Assembly: GCF_900156405.1 (NCBI RefSeq)
Contig: NZ_FTNN01000004.1
Span: 93,029-157,028, forward strand
From: Shewanella morhuae
GTDB taxonomy: Bacteria; Pseudomonadota; Gammaproteobacteria; Enterobacterales; Shewanellaceae
DNA: 64,000 nt
Direction: 5' to 3'
Shown here: positions 46,054 through 56,225 of the stretch, piece after piece
Position numbering within the stretch: position 1 is the stretch's first letter
Layout of the letters: each line of letters begins with the position of its first letter
Made by a program: the position numbers and the translations under genes
The notes under the pieces: model-generated
What the model was told of the DNA's origin: nothing
Seen by the model: only the letters and a program-made list of their open reading frames with translations
Database searches by the model: none

Positions 46054-47211
46054 ATGTTAAAACCCGTATTCACGATCATTCTTGTTAGCAGCTTAATCAA
46101 TACCGCCAATGCCGTACAACTGTTAGGTAATGTCGAAACTTCTCGCCTACCGACAGCTGAAAAAAATATTAGCGACGTCGTTAGCCGCTATCAAGCTTTA
46201 GATGATGGTTTGGCTCATAAATTAGGCTCGAAAAAAAATGAAGCTGATGCCACTCAATTGGCCGCACGTCAAGGTCACAGATTATGGCAACAGGCGGTAC
46301 GCGATGTGCAGTCTGGCCATGCTGACGACCGCCCCTTATATTGGGCTCGCCTTGCCATGCTAAATAACCTTAATACCTCCCACGCCAACTTCAAAATGGC
46401 CGATTGGCAACAGAGTATATTACTGAGCGCAGTAGAAAAAGCCTCACGGGGCTTTAGTGATATTCAATATGGGAATGATGTTCAAATCAAAATATTCCTT
46501 ACTGGTTTCGATCCTTTTTTCCTCGATACAGATATCACCCAGAGTAATCCATCCGGTTTAGTCGCTCTTGCCTTAGATGGTTGGCGCTTTGAGGTGAATG
46601 GCAAAATAGCGCAAATCGAAACCGCGATGATCCCAGTACGTTTTGAGGATTTTGATCAAGGCCTTATAGAGTCGTTACTGAGTCCAATTTACCGCGACCC
46701 TAACACTAAATTGGTGTTTACCGTCAGTATGGGCCGCAGCGATTTTGATATCGAACGCTTCCCTGGCCGTAATCGAAGCGCTGCCGCTTTTGATAACCAA
46801 AACGTACTCACCGGCGGCACTAAGACCGCACCAGTTGCGCCTAAGCTCAATGGACAAGATTTTGTTGGCCCCGAGTTTGTTGAGTTTTCTCTGCCCGTTG
46901 CAGCGATGCAAGTCGAAGATGGCCAATGGAAAGTCAACGATAACCACACTGTCACCACCCTTGCCCGCGGCGAGTTTAGTGCAACATCATTGAATGAGCT
47001 GCAAAACGAAACCTCTGTCGAAGGCTCTGGCGGCGGTTATCTTTCTAATGAAATTTCTTATCGCGCCATAGTGTTGCAGCAAAAGTTCAATAGCCATACG
47101 AAAGTCGGCCACATTCATACCCCAAGAGTCAAAGGCTATGATGCCGATACCGAACAAGCCATTGTCGAGCAAGTACGCGCTATGGTGATGCAAGCCGCTG
47201 CGAGTTTATAG
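46054..47211 (+). CDS. Secreted C15-type (pyroglutamyl peptidase-like) protein
   Basis: A 385-residue exported protein with a signal peptide ending in TANA (about residue 20). The middle has the start of the C15 peptidase fold, KIFLTGFDPFFLDTDITQSN, and later VFTVSMGRSDFDIERFPGRN. These proteins are much longer than cytosolic pyrrolidone carboxyl peptidase (about 215). Their catalytic Glu-Cys-His set is not obvious by eye, so peptidase activity is uncertain. The gene is divergent from the OXA-type bla gene, the neighbour expected in Shewanella OXA-48-type loci. Confidence 0.75.
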   Translation: MLKPVFTIILVSSLINTANAVQLLGNVETSRLPTAEKNISDVVSRYQALDDGLAHKLGSKKNEADATQLAARQGHRLWQQAVRDVQSGHADDRPLYWARLAMLNNLNTSHANFKMADWQQSILLSAVEKASRGFSDIQYGNDVQIKIFLTGFDPFFLDTDITQSNPSGLVALALDGWRFEVNGKIAQIETAMIPVRFEDFDQGLIESLLSPIYRDPNTKLVFTVSMGRSDFDIERFPGRNRSAAAFDNQNVLTGGTKTAPVAPKLNGQDFVGPEFVEFSLPVAAMQVEDGQWKVNDNHTVTTLARGEFSATSLNELQNETSVEGSGGGYLSNEISYRAIVLQQKFNSHTKVGHIHTPRVKGYDADTEQAIVEQVRAMVMQAAASL

Positions 47212-47323
47212 CAAGGCTGTGCTGGTATGCTTTTAAGTCGTTCGCTATTATACAAGCGCTTAAACGCTAAAGTTCGCTCCCTTTATTTGAATGGGTTTTA
47301 AATAACTCAAAATCGAGATAAAT

Positions 47324-47353
47324 AGGTAAAAGTGTAGCGTTACACTTTTACCT
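47324..47353 (+). terminator. Hairpin after the C15-type gene
   Basis: A 13-bp stem AGGTAAAAGTGTA/TACACTTTTACCT with a GCGT loop, followed only by TTAA. It lies 113 bases after the stop and 29 bases before sprT. Confidence 0.65.
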
Positions 47354-47381
47354 TTAACCGATAAGACCCAAGGTTAATTTC

Positions 47382-48032
47382 ATGTTGAAACCTGCTGATT
47401 TATTCAATGTCTTACGTCGTGGCGGCAGTAAAGTTCTTACACCACTGGCACCATCAACATTGGCAGCTTTTGCTCTTAATCAACCTCTGCTAGCTAGCAA
47501 AACTGATAACACCGCTGTACATTCGCATAGCTTTTCGGGTTCATCACGGCCACTTTCATCACTGCAAATCCAAATACTTGAACGGGTCGAAATCTGTTAT
47601 CAAGAAGCTGAAATAGCGCTTAAACGCGCTTTCCCACGCCCCATCACACAATTTAGTCTCAGAGGGAAAAGTGCCGGCACGGCACATTTACAACAAAATC
47701 GTTTACGATTTAATGCCGTATTACTTCGTGAAAATAGCGAAGCATTTTTAACTGAGGTCGTGCCGCATGAGATTTGTCATTTACTGTGTTTTCAACTTTT
47801 TGGCAAAACTAAGCCCCACGGCAAAGAATGGCAATCTTTAATGCTCACTGTATTTAAGGTCAAGCCGAGCACCACCCACAGTTTTAATACCACTTCGGTT
47901 GCAAGTAAAGACGTTGAATACCGCTGTGATTGTGGGCCAATTCGCTTGAGCATTCGTCGCCATAACAAGGTGCTACGTGGTGAGAGTCGCTATATTTGCA
48001 AACGCTGCAAAGCCCATTTAATCGCGGCATAG
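47382..48032 (+). CDS. sprT: SprT-family zinc metalloprotein
   Basis: A 216-residue SprT-like protein. The metal-binding motif HEICH lies near residue 128 (VVPHEICHLLCFQLFG). A C-terminal four-Cys zinc ribbon is seen in CDCG...CKRC. E. coli SprT is about 165 residues. Here some 55 residues precede the conserved region that starts at LSSLQIQILERVEICYQEAE, and I see no good internal start codon. The start at ATG 47382 has an AAGG site. Function in bacteria is not settled; the eukaryotic relative Spartan cuts DNA-protein crosslinks. It lies upstream of endA and rsmE, as in related genomes. Confidence 0.85.
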   Translation: MLKPADLFNVLRRGGSKVLTPLAPSTLAAFALNQPLLASKTDNTAVHSHSFSGSSRPLSSLQIQILERVEICYQEAEIALKRAFPRPITQFSLRGKSAGTAHLQQNRLRFNAVLLRENSEAFLTEVVPHEICHLLCFQLFGKTKPHGKEWQSLMLTVFKVKPSTTHSFNTTSVASKDVEYRCDCGPIRLSIRRHNKVLRGESRYICKRCKAHLIAA

Positions 48033-48161
48033 CAGACTACGGCATAAAATTTTCACACCTAAGTACGACTCAATTTGCATAAGCAATGGCATTTCCCTTA
48101 CCATCACGCCATAAAAGACGAGCCAAAGGCTCGCGTAGTGTTGGTTATTTTGGGATAAATT

Positions 48162-48938
48162 TTGAACAAAACTTTTTTAAGTGCTCATTCGCGGCACATT
48201 TTGCTGTGCCTATTGGCTTGGGCCGTACTCTTATCTGCGCCAGTCAAGGCTTCGCCAGCGCACCCAAGCGGTTTCGGTCAAGCGAAAACTAAGTCACAAG
48301 CGCTTTATGTTGGCACTCGCCAAGGTGCACTGCCTGCCGTCAGTTTTTACTGTGGCTGCGATATCCAAATCAAAGGCAAATCCTGGAAGCCCGATTTAGC
48401 CAGCTGCGGTTATCAAGTACGCAAACAACAAACACGCGCTAATCGTATTGAATGGGAGCATGTTGTGCCCGCATGGGAATTTGGTCATCAACTCCAATGT
48501 TGGCAAAAAGGTGGCCGAAAAAACTGTGCTGGCAACAGCAAAGAATTCAATACGATGGAAGCTGACATGCACAATCTAGTGCCCGCGATTGGTGAAGTGA
48601 ACGGCGATCGCAGTAATTTCCGTTTTAGCCAATGGAATGGTAAAGCTAATCAATATGGCCAATGCGCTATGGTGGTCGACTTTAAGAATCGTCAAGCGCA
48701 GCCACCTGCCAAGGCTCGCGGCAAAATAGCCAGAACCTACTTATATATGCAGCATACTTACGGGCTTAAAATTGCGTCCAGTCAATTAAAATTATTTAAG
48801 GCATGGGATAAAACCTATCCAGTTGATACTATTGAGTGCAAACGCGATAACGCGATTGCACTCACTCAAGGTAACCATAATCCCTTTGTGCAAAATGCCT
48901 GTAATGCGCCGCCACAGCGTCAACAATTAGCCGAGTAA
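48162..48938 (+). CDS. endA: Endonuclease I
   Basis: A 258-residue periplasmic endonuclease I that cuts double-stranded DNA without sequence specificity. A signal peptide ends near residue 30 (APVKA). The catalytic region [14 protein letters not shown] lies near residue 96. [20 protein letters not shown] and SNFRFSQW follow. Several cysteines (FYCGCD, LQCWQ, NCAGN) suit the disulfide-bonded family. The start is TTG 48162 after GGATAA; no ATG precedes the signal peptide in frame. rsmE follows nine bases after the stop. Confidence 0.92.
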   Translation: MNKTFLSAHSRHILLCLLAWAVLLSAPVKASPAHPSGFGQAKTKSQALYVGTRQGALPAVSFYCGCDIQIKGKSWKPDLASCGYQVRKQQTRANRIEWEHVVPAWEFGHQLQCWQKGGRKNCAGNSKEFNTMEADMHNLVPAIGEVNGDRSNFRFSQWNGKANQYGQCAMVVDFKNRQAQPPAKARGKIARTYLYMQHTYGLKIASSQLKLFKAWDKTYPVDTIECKRDNAIALTQGNHNPFVQNACNAPPQRQQLAE

Positions 48939-48946
48939 GGTCAACA

Positions 48947-49678
48947 ATGAGAGTCCCAAGAATTTATCAATCTCAGCCATTAGCCATCAACCTATCGTTG
49001 AACTTAGACGAAGATGGCGCGGCCCATATCGGTAAAGTATTACGTATGGGTAACGGCGAGCATATCAGTCTGTTTAATGGCGATGGTAATGATTATCTTG
49101 CTGAAATTATCGATGCGGGTAAAAAATCAGTAACGGTTAACATTATCTCTGTTGAGGCAAATCTCACCGAGTCGCCGCTTAACCTGCATTTAGGCCAAGT
49201 GATTTCCCGTGGTGATCGAATGGAATTTACCATTCAAAAATCAGTAGAGCTTGGCGTTAATACGATTACGCCGCTGTTTTCTGACCGCTGCGGCGTAAAA
49301 CTTAACGGCGAACGCCTTGAGAAAAAAATTCAGCAATGGCAAAAAATTGTTGTCAGCGCCTGTGAGCAATCGGGCCGTAGCCATGTACCAGAAGTACGCC
49401 CGGCGATGGATTTACACGCTTGGTGCAGTGAGCCAACCTCGGCGCTAAAACTTAATCTACACCCACGCGCCGCTCACGGTATCAATGGGTTAGACTTAAC
49501 TCACACGCGTGTACGCCTATTAATTGGCCCTGAAGGTGGTTTGTCGGCAGAGGAAATCGCCATGACAGAGACTCATCACTTTACCGATGTATTGCTTGGC
49601 CCCAGAGTGCTTCGCACCGAAACCGCCTCGCTCACCGCCATTACGGCACTGCAACTCAGATTTGGTGATTTAGGCTAA
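48947..49678 (+). CDS. rsmE: 16S rRNA (uracil-1498-N3)-methyltransferase
   Basis: A 243-residue SPOUT-class enzyme that methylates U1498 of 16S rRNA using S-adenosylmethionine. The N-terminal PUA-like part begins MRVPRIYQ and includes [19 protein letters not shown]. The knotted SAM-binding part has [46 protein letters not shown] and [16 protein letters not shown]. Length equals E. coli RsmE (243). It is nine bases after endA and upstream of gshB, the usual endA-rsmE-gshB order. Confidence 0.95.
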   Translation: MRVPRIYQSQPLAINLSLNLDEDGAAHIGKVLRMGNGEHISLFNGDGNDYLAEIIDAGKKSVTVNIISVEANLTESPLNLHLGQVISRGDRMEFTIQKSVELGVNTITPLFSDRCGVKLNGERLEKKIQQWQKIVVSACEQSGRSHVPEVRPAMDLHAWCSEPTSALKLNLHPRAAHGINGLDLTHTRVRLLIGPEGGLSAEEIAMTETHHFTDVLLGPRVLRTETASLTAITALQLRFGDLG

Positions 49679-49769
49679 ACCGCAGCTGCAAACTGCGTTG
49701 GCATGACAGACTCCATTATCCAACAAATGATTTTTTGCCTGCAAACGGCGACAAATAAGGAACAGATTA

Positions 49770-50717
49770 ATGATAAAACTCGGCATAGTGATGGACCCCA
49801 TCAGTGAGATCAACATTAAGAAAGACTCCAGTTTTGCCATGTTAATGGCCGCGCAGGACAGAGGTTATCAGCTGTTTTATATGGAAATGGCCGATCTTGC
49901 CATGGTCAACGGCGTAGCGATGGCTAATATGCGTCCGTTAACGGTTATCAATGATGCCAGTAAGTGGTATGAGCTAGGCGAAGCAGTGGATACGCCAATG
50001 AGCGAACTTGACGTAATCTTAATGCGTAAAGACCCGCCATTTGATACTGAGTTTATCTACGCCACTTACATGCTTGAGCGCGCCGAAGAACAAGGCGTGT
50101 TAATCATCAACAAACCGCAAAGCCTACGCGATGCTAACGAAAAGTTATTCACCGCATGGTTTAGCGAATTCACCCCAGAAACGATCGTGACCCGTGATGC
50201 CAAGCGTATCCGCGCGTTCCATCAAGCTAAGGGCGATATCATTCTAAAGCCGTTAGATGGTATGGGCGGCACTTCAATTTTCCGCGTCAAGCAGGACGAT
50301 CCTAACCTTGGGGTGATCATCGAAACCTTGACTAGCTACGGCCAACAATATGCAATGGCACAAGCCTTTATTCCTGAAATCACCCAAGGCGATAAACGCA
50401 TTTTGGTGGTCGATGGCGAGCCAGTGCCATACGCATTAGCCCGTATCCCAATGAAAGGCGAAACCCGTGGCAACTTAGCCGCCGGCGGTAGCGGTGTGGC
50501 GCAGCCTTTATCCGACAGCGATTGGGCGATTGCCCGCACCATTGGCCCTGAGCTTAAAAAACGTGGATTGATTTTTGTCGGTCTAGACGTAATTGGTGAC
50601 AAACTCACCGAAATTAACGTGACAAGCCCAACGTGTATCCGTGAGATCCAAGCGGCATTTGATGTTGATATTACTGGCATGTTGATGGATGCTATCGAAG
50701 CGCGTCTTAAAGCATAA
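49770..50717 (+). CDS. gshB: Glutathione synthetase
   Basis: A 315-residue ATP-grasp enzyme that joins gamma-glutamylcysteine and glycine to give glutathione. It has the typical N-terminus IKLGIVMDPISEINIKKDSS. The ATP-grasp elements are ILKPLDGMGGTSIFRV, GDKRILVVDGEPVPYALAR and FVGLDVIGDKLTEINVTSPT. Length is equal to the E. coli enzyme (316). AGGAAC before ATG 49770 is the ribosome site. rsmE lies 91 bases upstream. Confidence 0.97.
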   Translation: MIKLGIVMDPISEINIKKDSSFAMLMAAQDRGYQLFYMEMADLAMVNGVAMANMRPLTVINDASKWYELGEAVDTPMSELDVILMRKDPPFDTEFIYATYMLERAEEQGVLIINKPQSLRDANEKLFTAWFSEFTPETIVTRDAKRIRAFHQAKGDIILKPLDGMGGTSIFRVKQDDPNLGVIIETLTSYGQQYAMAQAFIPEITQGDKRILVVDGEPVPYALARIPMKGETRGNLAAGGSGVAQPLSDSDWAIARTIGPELKKRGLIFVGLDVIGDKLTEINVTSPTCIREIQAAFDVDITGMLMDAIEARLKA

Positions 50718-50811
50718 GCACAGCAATAAAATTAAACTAAACAGGTTGTTATCGTTTGTTATGTAAGGCGCTTTACTTAGCCTGCGCCCAGTGACTCTAT
50801 AGGGATGTGAT

Positions 50812-52146
50812 ATGAGTTTTACCAAAGTACCATTCTTGCTACTCGGCGTAAGTTTACTATTTTCGACGCCCTCTTTTGCCAAAGAAGCCGGCGCCGACGA
50901 AATAGGCCCAGCCAAAGCGCCTTCGCGCCCCAAAAATATTGTCATCATGATTGGTGATGGTATGGGGCCGTCTTACACTAGCGCCTATCGCTACTACAAA
51001 GATAACCCTGACACTGAAGAAGTCGAACAAACTGTATTCGACCGCTTATTAGTAGGTATGGCAAGCACTTATCCCGCCAGCGTCAGTGGTTATGTTACCG
51101 ATTCGGCTGCCGCGGCAACCGCGCTCGCTACTGGGGTAAAATCCTACAATGGGGCGATTTCAGTCGATACCCAAAAGCAACCGTTGCCCACCATACTCGA
51201 AAAAGCCAAAAGTCTTGGTCTGAGTACCGGAGTGGCCGTTACATCACAAATAAACCACGCCACGCCGGCAGCTTTTTTAGCTCACAACGAAAGTCGTAAA
51301 AACTACGACGCTTTAGCGCTGAGCTATTTAGACACCAATGCCGATGTGTTTTTAGGCGGTGGCCAAAAGTATTTTTCTCCTGAGCTATTAGAGCAGTTCA
51401 AAGCAAAAGGTTATCAACACATCACTCGCTTTGAGGATCTTGCCAGCATCACCCAACCTAAAGTGTTAGGGTTATTTGCGCAGGTGCAATTACCCTGGGT
51501 GATTGATGAGAAAGAAGCGAAAAAACTCAGCACCTTAACGCAAAAAGCACTCAGTTTACTGTCGCAAAATGACCAAGGTTTTGTACTGTTAGTTGAAGGT
51601 AGCCTAATTGACTGGGCGGGTCACAATAACGATATCGCGGCGGTAATGGGTGAAATGGATGAGTTTTCCAATACCATTGAAGTGGTTGAACAATTTGTGC
51701 GTGAAAATCCAGATACCCTCATGGTCATCACAGCCGACCATAACACCGGTGGACTCTCTATCGGCGCACATGGCCAATACAGCTGGAACCCTGAAATTCT
51801 GCGCAATATGTCCGCCAGCTCCGACACCTTAGCCTTAGCCGCCATTAACGGTGAGCAATGGCAAGCCGATCTTGCCCGTGGTTTAGGATTCGAGCTTAGC
51901 GCAGAAGAGCTGACTGGGGTAGATGTTGCCAGAATGCAAGGTCAAGAAACACTGACAATCGCGATTCGTCACCTGATTGATAAACGTACCAATACCGGTT
52001 GGACAACTGACGGCCATACTGGCACCGACGTACAAGTATTTGCCGCAGGCCCGGCATCAGAGCTATTTAACGGTCATCAAGACAATACCGATATCGCCAA
52101 TAAAGTTTTTAGCTTGCTACCTAAGCCTAAAAAACCTAAGAGTTAA
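50812..52146 (+). CDS. Periplasmic alkaline phosphatase
   Basis: A 444-residue PhoA-family phosphatase with a signal peptide ending near residue 23 (STPSFA). The catalytic serine lies in VTDSAAAATALATGVK. Metal ligands are seen in IVIMIGDGMGPS, LLVEGSLIDWAGHNND, ITADHNTGGL and TDGHTGTDV. It releases phosphate from phosphomonoesters in the periplasm. The ribosome site AGGGATG lies before ATG 50812. I did not recognise a Pho box in the 94-base upstream gap. A terminator follows. Confidence 0.92.
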   Translation: MSFTKVPFLLLGVSLLFSTPSFAKEAGADEIGPAKAPSRPKNIVIMIGDGMGPSYTSAYRYYKDNPDTEEVEQTVFDRLLVGMASTYPASVSGYVTDSAAAATALATGVKSYNGAISVDTQKQPLPTILEKAKSLGLSTGVAVTSQINHATPAAFLAHNESRKNYDALALSYLDTNADVFLGGGQKYFSPELLEQFKAKGYQHITRFEDLASITQPKVLGLFAQVQLPWVIDEKEAKKLSTLTQKALSLLSQNDQGFVLLVEGSLIDWAGHNNDIAAVMGEMDEFSNTIEVVEQFVRENPDTLMVITADHNTGGLSIGAHGQYSWNPEILRNMSASSDTLALAAINGEQWQADLARGLGFELSAEELTGVDVARMQGQETLTIAIRHLIDKRTNTGWTTDGHTGTDVQVFAAGPASELFNGHQDNTDIANKVFSLLPKPKKPKS

Positions 52147-52168
52147 GTTTAAATCGATATTGTTAATC

Positions 52169-52200
52169 AAAGGCAACCGCATGTCGCTGTTGCCTTTTTT
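52169..52200 (+). terminator. Terminator after the alkaline phosphatase gene
   Basis: A 9-bp stem AAAGGCAAC/GTTGCCTTT, with possible inner GC pairs, followed by T residues, 23 bases after the stop. Confidence 0.88.
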
Positions 52201-52269
52201 TATTGCCCGCTGCATAGCAACTGGCTCGAGGGTAAATAACGGGTATAATGCCCGTACTTAAGTCTATCG

Positions 52270-53325
52270 GTGCCTACAACAGTGTTAACCAATCCATCGC
52301 AAGTCATTATTCGTAATCAAGACAGCCTAAACCAACATAAGGTATTAGTGCTCAATCATGAAGCCGATCTACTGCCAAAAGCCTTGCTTGATATCGCGGC
52401 ATCGGTCGATGCGCTCGCCTTGGATTATCACCATCACTTACACTTAGCGCCGTACGCTAACTCCAAACTACGCTGCTATTTCGGCCATGAACTGCCGCAC
52501 CAAGACCCGCTGATACCAGAAAAATACGACACTGTGATTGTTTATTTCCCCAAGGCGAAACCCCTTGCGCCTTATCTGTTTAACCTCGCCGCCAATCATC
52601 TGCTACCTAATGGGCAATTGCTCGTTGTAGGTGAAAATAAGGGCGGTATTAAGTCTTTGGTTAAGTTATTACCAGAATATTTTGCGACTGGGATGAAACT
52701 CGATAATGCCCGCCACTGCCTACTATTTAGCAGTAATTTAGAAGGCAGTGCACCGACAATGAAACTCAGTGACTGGGTCAGCCAGTATCAGCTCACCACA
52801 CCCCAAGGTGAGGTTAACATTTGTAATTTAGTCGGGGTATTTAGCGAGAAACGCTTAGATCTAGGCACTGAATTATTACTATCACACCTACCGACGTTAT
52901 CGGGCCGAGTGCTCGATTTTGGCTGTGGTGCAGGCGTGATTACTGCAGCACTGCTCAAGGCACAGCCAAGCTTAGCCCTAGAATGTATCGATATTAATGC
53001 GATGGCACTGGCCTCTTGCGAGCTAACGTTAGCCGCCAATGGCATGACAGCCAAAGTGTATCCCTCCGATGGACTCGCACAAACCACAGGTAAATTTAAC
53101 GGGATTATTTCTAATCCACCGTTTCATGATGGCCTCGCCAGTACCACCAGCATAGCGCAGAATTTTGTCAGTGACAGCGCTAAACAATTGCAGCATAAAG
53201 GTATTTGGCAAATCGTCGCCAACCGTCATTTACCCTATTCAGATATCATCGCCGCTGAATTTGGCCAATTAAAAGTGGTTGCCGATAACAACAAGTACAA
53301 ACTGTATTTTTTCCAACAGAAGTAA
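52270..53325 (+). CDS. rsmC: 16S rRNA (guanine-1207-N2)-methyltransferase
   Basis: A 351-residue enzyme that methylates G1207 of 16S rRNA in the small subunit. The N-terminal half is the degenerate MTase-like domain of RsmC. The C-terminal catalytic half has the SAM motif [16 protein letters not shown] and the amino-methyltransferase motif ISNPPFHDG. The start is uncertain: GTG 52270 or GTG 52282, the latter giving [12 protein letters not shown], where related proteins appear to begin. Neither has a strong ribosome site. E. coli RsmC has 343 residues. Confidence 0.93.
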   Translation: MPTTVLTNPSQVIIRNQDSLNQHKVLVLNHEADLLPKALLDIAASVDALALDYHHHLHLAPYANSKLRCYFGHELPHQDPLIPEKYDTVIVYFPKAKPLAPYLFNLAANHLLPNGQLLVVGENKGGIKSLVKLLPEYFATGMKLDNARHCLLFSSNLEGSAPTMKLSDWVSQYQLTTPQGEVNICNLVGVFSEKRLDLGTELLLSHLPTLSGRVLDFGCGAGVITAALLKAQPSLALECIDINAMALASCELTLAANGMTAKVYPSDGLAQTTGKFNGIISNPPFHDGLASTTSIAQNFVSDSAKQLQHKGIWQIVANRHLPYSDIIAAEFGQLKVVADNNKYKLYFFQQK

Positions 53326-53712
53326 CTTGAACGCCCCAAACGCGCTTAGGCTTTAGCACTAAGCGCGTGGCTACTCTTCGCCTACTTATTTACAACTCAG
53401 ATTAAAGCCCCGCCAAAGATACACTTTGATAACATTAAAAAATTCAATATTGTGATCTACAACATGCCAATATGTTTTGATAAAAACCAGTGATCACCGC
53501 AAAACACTCTTCTTCAGCACAAATACCAACATTAAAACAACAAGATGAAAGTGGATATTTAAAACTTAAAATGAAATATTTTTCATTGAAAAAACAGCAG
53601 GTTGCAATATAAAAAACAGCTTCAACTCCCTATAAAACCTCATCCAACATGTTTCACTTAGACCACAACAAACCAAATAGCAACATTTACTCACTTTGCC
53701 AGCCAAAGGGCT
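53326..53712. other. Non-coding gap after rsmC with one hairpin
   Basis: ACGCGCTTAG/CTAAGCGCGT (53340-53349 with 53359-53368) forms a 10-bp hairpin 14 bases after rsmC, without a T run, probably the rsmC 3' end. The rest is AT-rich, with no ORF or repeat recognised. Confidence 0.5.
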
Positions 53713-53741
53713 TCTTTACGTAAAGAGTCTACTGGTATACT
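53713..53741 (+). promoter_or_regulatory. Probable extended -10 promoter of the FapA-like gene
   Basis: TGG-TATACT at 53733-53741 is a strong extended -10 element. A palindrome CTTTACGTAAAG (53714-53725) lies where a -35 or an operator would be. The start point would be near 53748, about 40 bases before ATG 53790. Confidence 0.5.
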
Positions 53742-53789
53742 CAAGCAGTAATTCAAACAATAATAAAACAAATGGGTAGGAAGCTCTCT

Positions 53790-55478
53790 ATGTTGGATCC
53801 TGAACTCCTTGAGTTAAATAGCGATAAGACCAAAGCCGAGTTGCGTTTAATTCCGAATCTCCATGGCCCTGTAACTCACGACGCCATAATGCGCTTGTTA
53901 TCTTTACCCGAATTGGCCTCTTTATTCCCACTCGAACCCGCCATAACTAAAACCGTCACTAAAATTAACTCCATTTGTAATAAGGATGAGGGTAAGTTTG
54001 AACTATTCGCTGTGTTAGCCGAGCGACGTGATGGCGGTATCGCTATCGAAATTTCGCCAGATAAAATGCAGGCTAGCCTTACGCTAACTGCAGCGTGGGG
54101 CGGAAAAGAAATCGATCTACCAGCAATCCTCACTTACCTGAAAAAAAATAATGTTTGCATGGGCTTAAGTAAGCTCAAAATTCAAGCGCTACTACAGCAA
54201 CTCGGCACACTTAAAGCCGGTGAAACTTGCCAAAGTGAAATCGCCCAAGGTAAAGCTGCCGTCAATGGTAAAAATGCTCGATTTGAGCGAAAAGTATTTC
54301 TTGCTCGCGAGCGTTTGTTACAGCCGCAAGAACGTGAAGACGGCAGTGTCGATATGCGTAATCTCGGCTCAATGATTATGGTCAAGGCAAACGATGTGCT
54401 GATGATCAAACACCCTGTCACCGAAGGCACTCCTGGCTACAATATTAAAGGCGAAGTGCTCAAACAAAAGTCCGGTAAAGACATCGTACTCCAAGCGGGA
54501 ACAGGTACGGCTTTTCATCCCAAAGATCACAATATACTGATTGCGACGGTGGCGGGCCAACCCGTTGAAACCCGCACAGGAATGAATGTGGATGATGTGT
54601 TAGAACTTAAAGATGTCGATATTGGCACTGGCCACATTACGTTTAAGGGCAGTATTCTAATTACCGGCGATGTGCACGAAGGCATGGTTGTAAAAAGCTC
54701 AGGTGATATTACCGTAATGGGATTTGTTGATTCGGCAACCTTAGAAGCCGAAGGGGACATTATCGTCAGTAAAGGAGTCATCGGCAGACAAGTAAAAGTG
54801 AATGAATTCTCTACCAATCTTTATGCTCAAGGGCAGATCTGCGCTCAATTTGTGCAATATTCCCATTTAGTTGCTAAAGGCAATATCTTAGTCACTAAAC
54901 AATTGCTACACAGTAATACCAAAACGGCGGGTAGTTTAACGGTGAGCGATCCTAGCGGTCGTCGCGGCGATCTGGTTGGTGGCGTCGCCCATGCTGAAAA
55001 AGGTATCACTGCGGTTGTTATAGGTGCAACAGCAGGAACTAAAACCGACCTTTACTGCGCGATGGAACAAGCTGCGCTGAAACAAGATCTTAAGCTGCTC
55101 GATGAGAGCGTTCAAGCAATGGTGGTGGCGAGCTTAGATATCACAGCTCGTCTGAATAAGTTACCACCTAAGTCAGAGTGGCAAGGTGATGCCATTATGA
55201 TTGAACAAATCAAAATGATGCTCGATGAAAAAAATCGAATAATGGATGAGCGCGCCCGTGAAGAGCTTGAATTTGATAATTTAAAGCTAGAAGTTGAAAG
55301 TTATTACGAGAAATACCGTATCGATGCACTCAAACATGTATTTCTTAACGTTGAAGTGCATATCGGTCCACTCAATCATCGCACTGCGCGCGAACATGGC
55401 ACTTGTTGTATTGCCAATGTAAATCAAGAAATCAACTTTGATTATAATGCTAAAGCCGTTGCGCTACCCATGACATAA
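53790..55478 (+). CDS. FapA/DUF342 family protein
   Basis: A 562-residue DUF342 protein. The family is sometimes called flagellar assembly protein A, but its function is not known. The middle has the typical parallel beta-helix-like segment (about 270-400) with repeats such as GHITFKGSILITGDVHEGM, GDITVMGFVDSATLEAEGDI and AKGNILVTKQLLHSNTKTAG. A C-terminal coiled coil follows (MDERAREELEFDNLKLEVES). The start at ATG 53790 (MLDPELLELN) has a TAGGAA ribosome site at seven bases; ATG 53772 is also in frame. It stands alone with its own promoter and no flagellar genes nearby. Confidence 0.83.
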   Translation: MLDPELLELNSDKTKAELRLIPNLHGPVTHDAIMRLLSLPELASLFPLEPAITKTVTKINSICNKDEGKFELFAVLAERRDGGIAIEISPDKMQASLTLTAAWGGKEIDLPAILTYLKKNNVCMGLSKLKIQALLQQLGTLKAGETCQSEIAQGKAAVNGKNARFERKVFLARERLLQPQEREDGSVDMRNLGSMIMVKANDVLMIKHPVTEGTPGYNIKGEVLKQKSGKDIVLQAGTGTAFHPKDHNILIATVAGQPVETRTGMNVDDVLELKDVDIGTGHITFKGSILITGDVHEGMVVKSSGDITVMGFVDSATLEAEGDIIVSKGVIGRQVKVNEFSTNLYAQGQICAQFVQYSHLVAKGNILVTKQLLHSNTKTAGSLTVSDPSGRRGDLVGGVAHAEKGITAVVIGATAGTKTDLYCAMEQAALKQDLKLLDESVQAMVVASLDITARLNKLPPKSEWQGDAIMIEQIKMMLDEKNRIMDERAREELEFDNLKLEVESYYEKYRIDALKHVFLNVEVHIGPLNHRTAREHGTCCIANVNQEINFDYNAKAVALPMT

Positions 55479-55689
55479 AATAGCATTATGGCATCGCGTA
55501 AGCCTTACCCTGACGGAGAAACCGCCGTTAAGCGCTTGCTAAATAGCCAAGCCACTCTAGCCTCTATCTATCTTCTCCAAGCATGGCATACTGCTCAATA
55601 GCAACATTGGCAGCAGTATGTCAAAGCCTCTTCTTCAACCTTCATGCTTGTTACTGCCGCCAATAGGATTAACATCTTAAGGATCTAAA

Positions 55690-56067
55690 ATGACAAGCGT
55701 TAATATGTCGAGTATTGAGTGGCCTGCAATTGTAAAGCTCACTCAACATGATGAATTGCTCTACCTTGAACACCAAAGGGATTGGCTCGAATTAGCCTGT
55801 CTTTATCAGCACCATTTTATTGAAACGGATCAATTATTAGACTCAAAAAGTCAGCTTTATTTTATCTGTGCCACACCACAGACCATCCATGAAGATCCCG
55901 TGAGCGAACTACCTCAATTACTGCGTCAACCACAAATACTCCCGCTTACAGAGTTTATAAAATGGGTGCAAAACCATGCCCAAGCACTAGGCCAATGTTG
56001 TGTGGCTAAACTCGCTTTTACCACCGTTACTCAAGGGTTTGAAATCGTCCGTACCCTTGAAGAATAA
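55690..56067 (+). CDS. Small conserved-looking protein, possibly DUF4144
   Basis: A 125-residue cytosolic protein without signal or membrane segment. It has a Trp-rich start (SIEWPAIVKLTQHDELLYLE) and ends AQALGQCCVAKLAFTTVTQG, which resembles the small DUF4144 proteins of Vibrio and Shewanella, but I cannot confirm this. Function is unknown. AAGGATC before ATG 55690 is the ribosome site. It lies between the FapA-like gene (211 bases upstream) and the protease gene (158 bases downstream) on the same strand. Confidence 0.65.
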   Translation: MTSVNMSSIEWPAIVKLTQHDELLYLEHQRDWLELACLYQHHFIETDQLLDSKSQLYFICATPQTIHEDPVSELPQLLRQPQILPLTEFIKWVQNHAQALGQCCVAKLAFTTVTQGFEIVRTLEE

Positions 56068-56225
56068 AGCACACACAATTGGCAAGTCAGCAGCATAATT
56101 TACTGCAACGTAACAATATCAACTATTCAGGCGGTGATTAAACGCTGCCAATACGCTAAAATATGGCAATTTCAGGTGTTAACTCAAACAATAACTGATG
56201 AGTTAGCACTCAGATATACGAACAA

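Noticed and set aside
48110..48140. CGAGCC/GGCTCG hairpin between sprT and endA as a terminator
   Set aside because: The stem is only six base pairs and there is no T run after it.
55488..55601. A 37-codon ORF after the FapA-like gene
   Set aside because: It starts with ATG but has no ribosome site. The sequence shows no similarity or structure that supports it.
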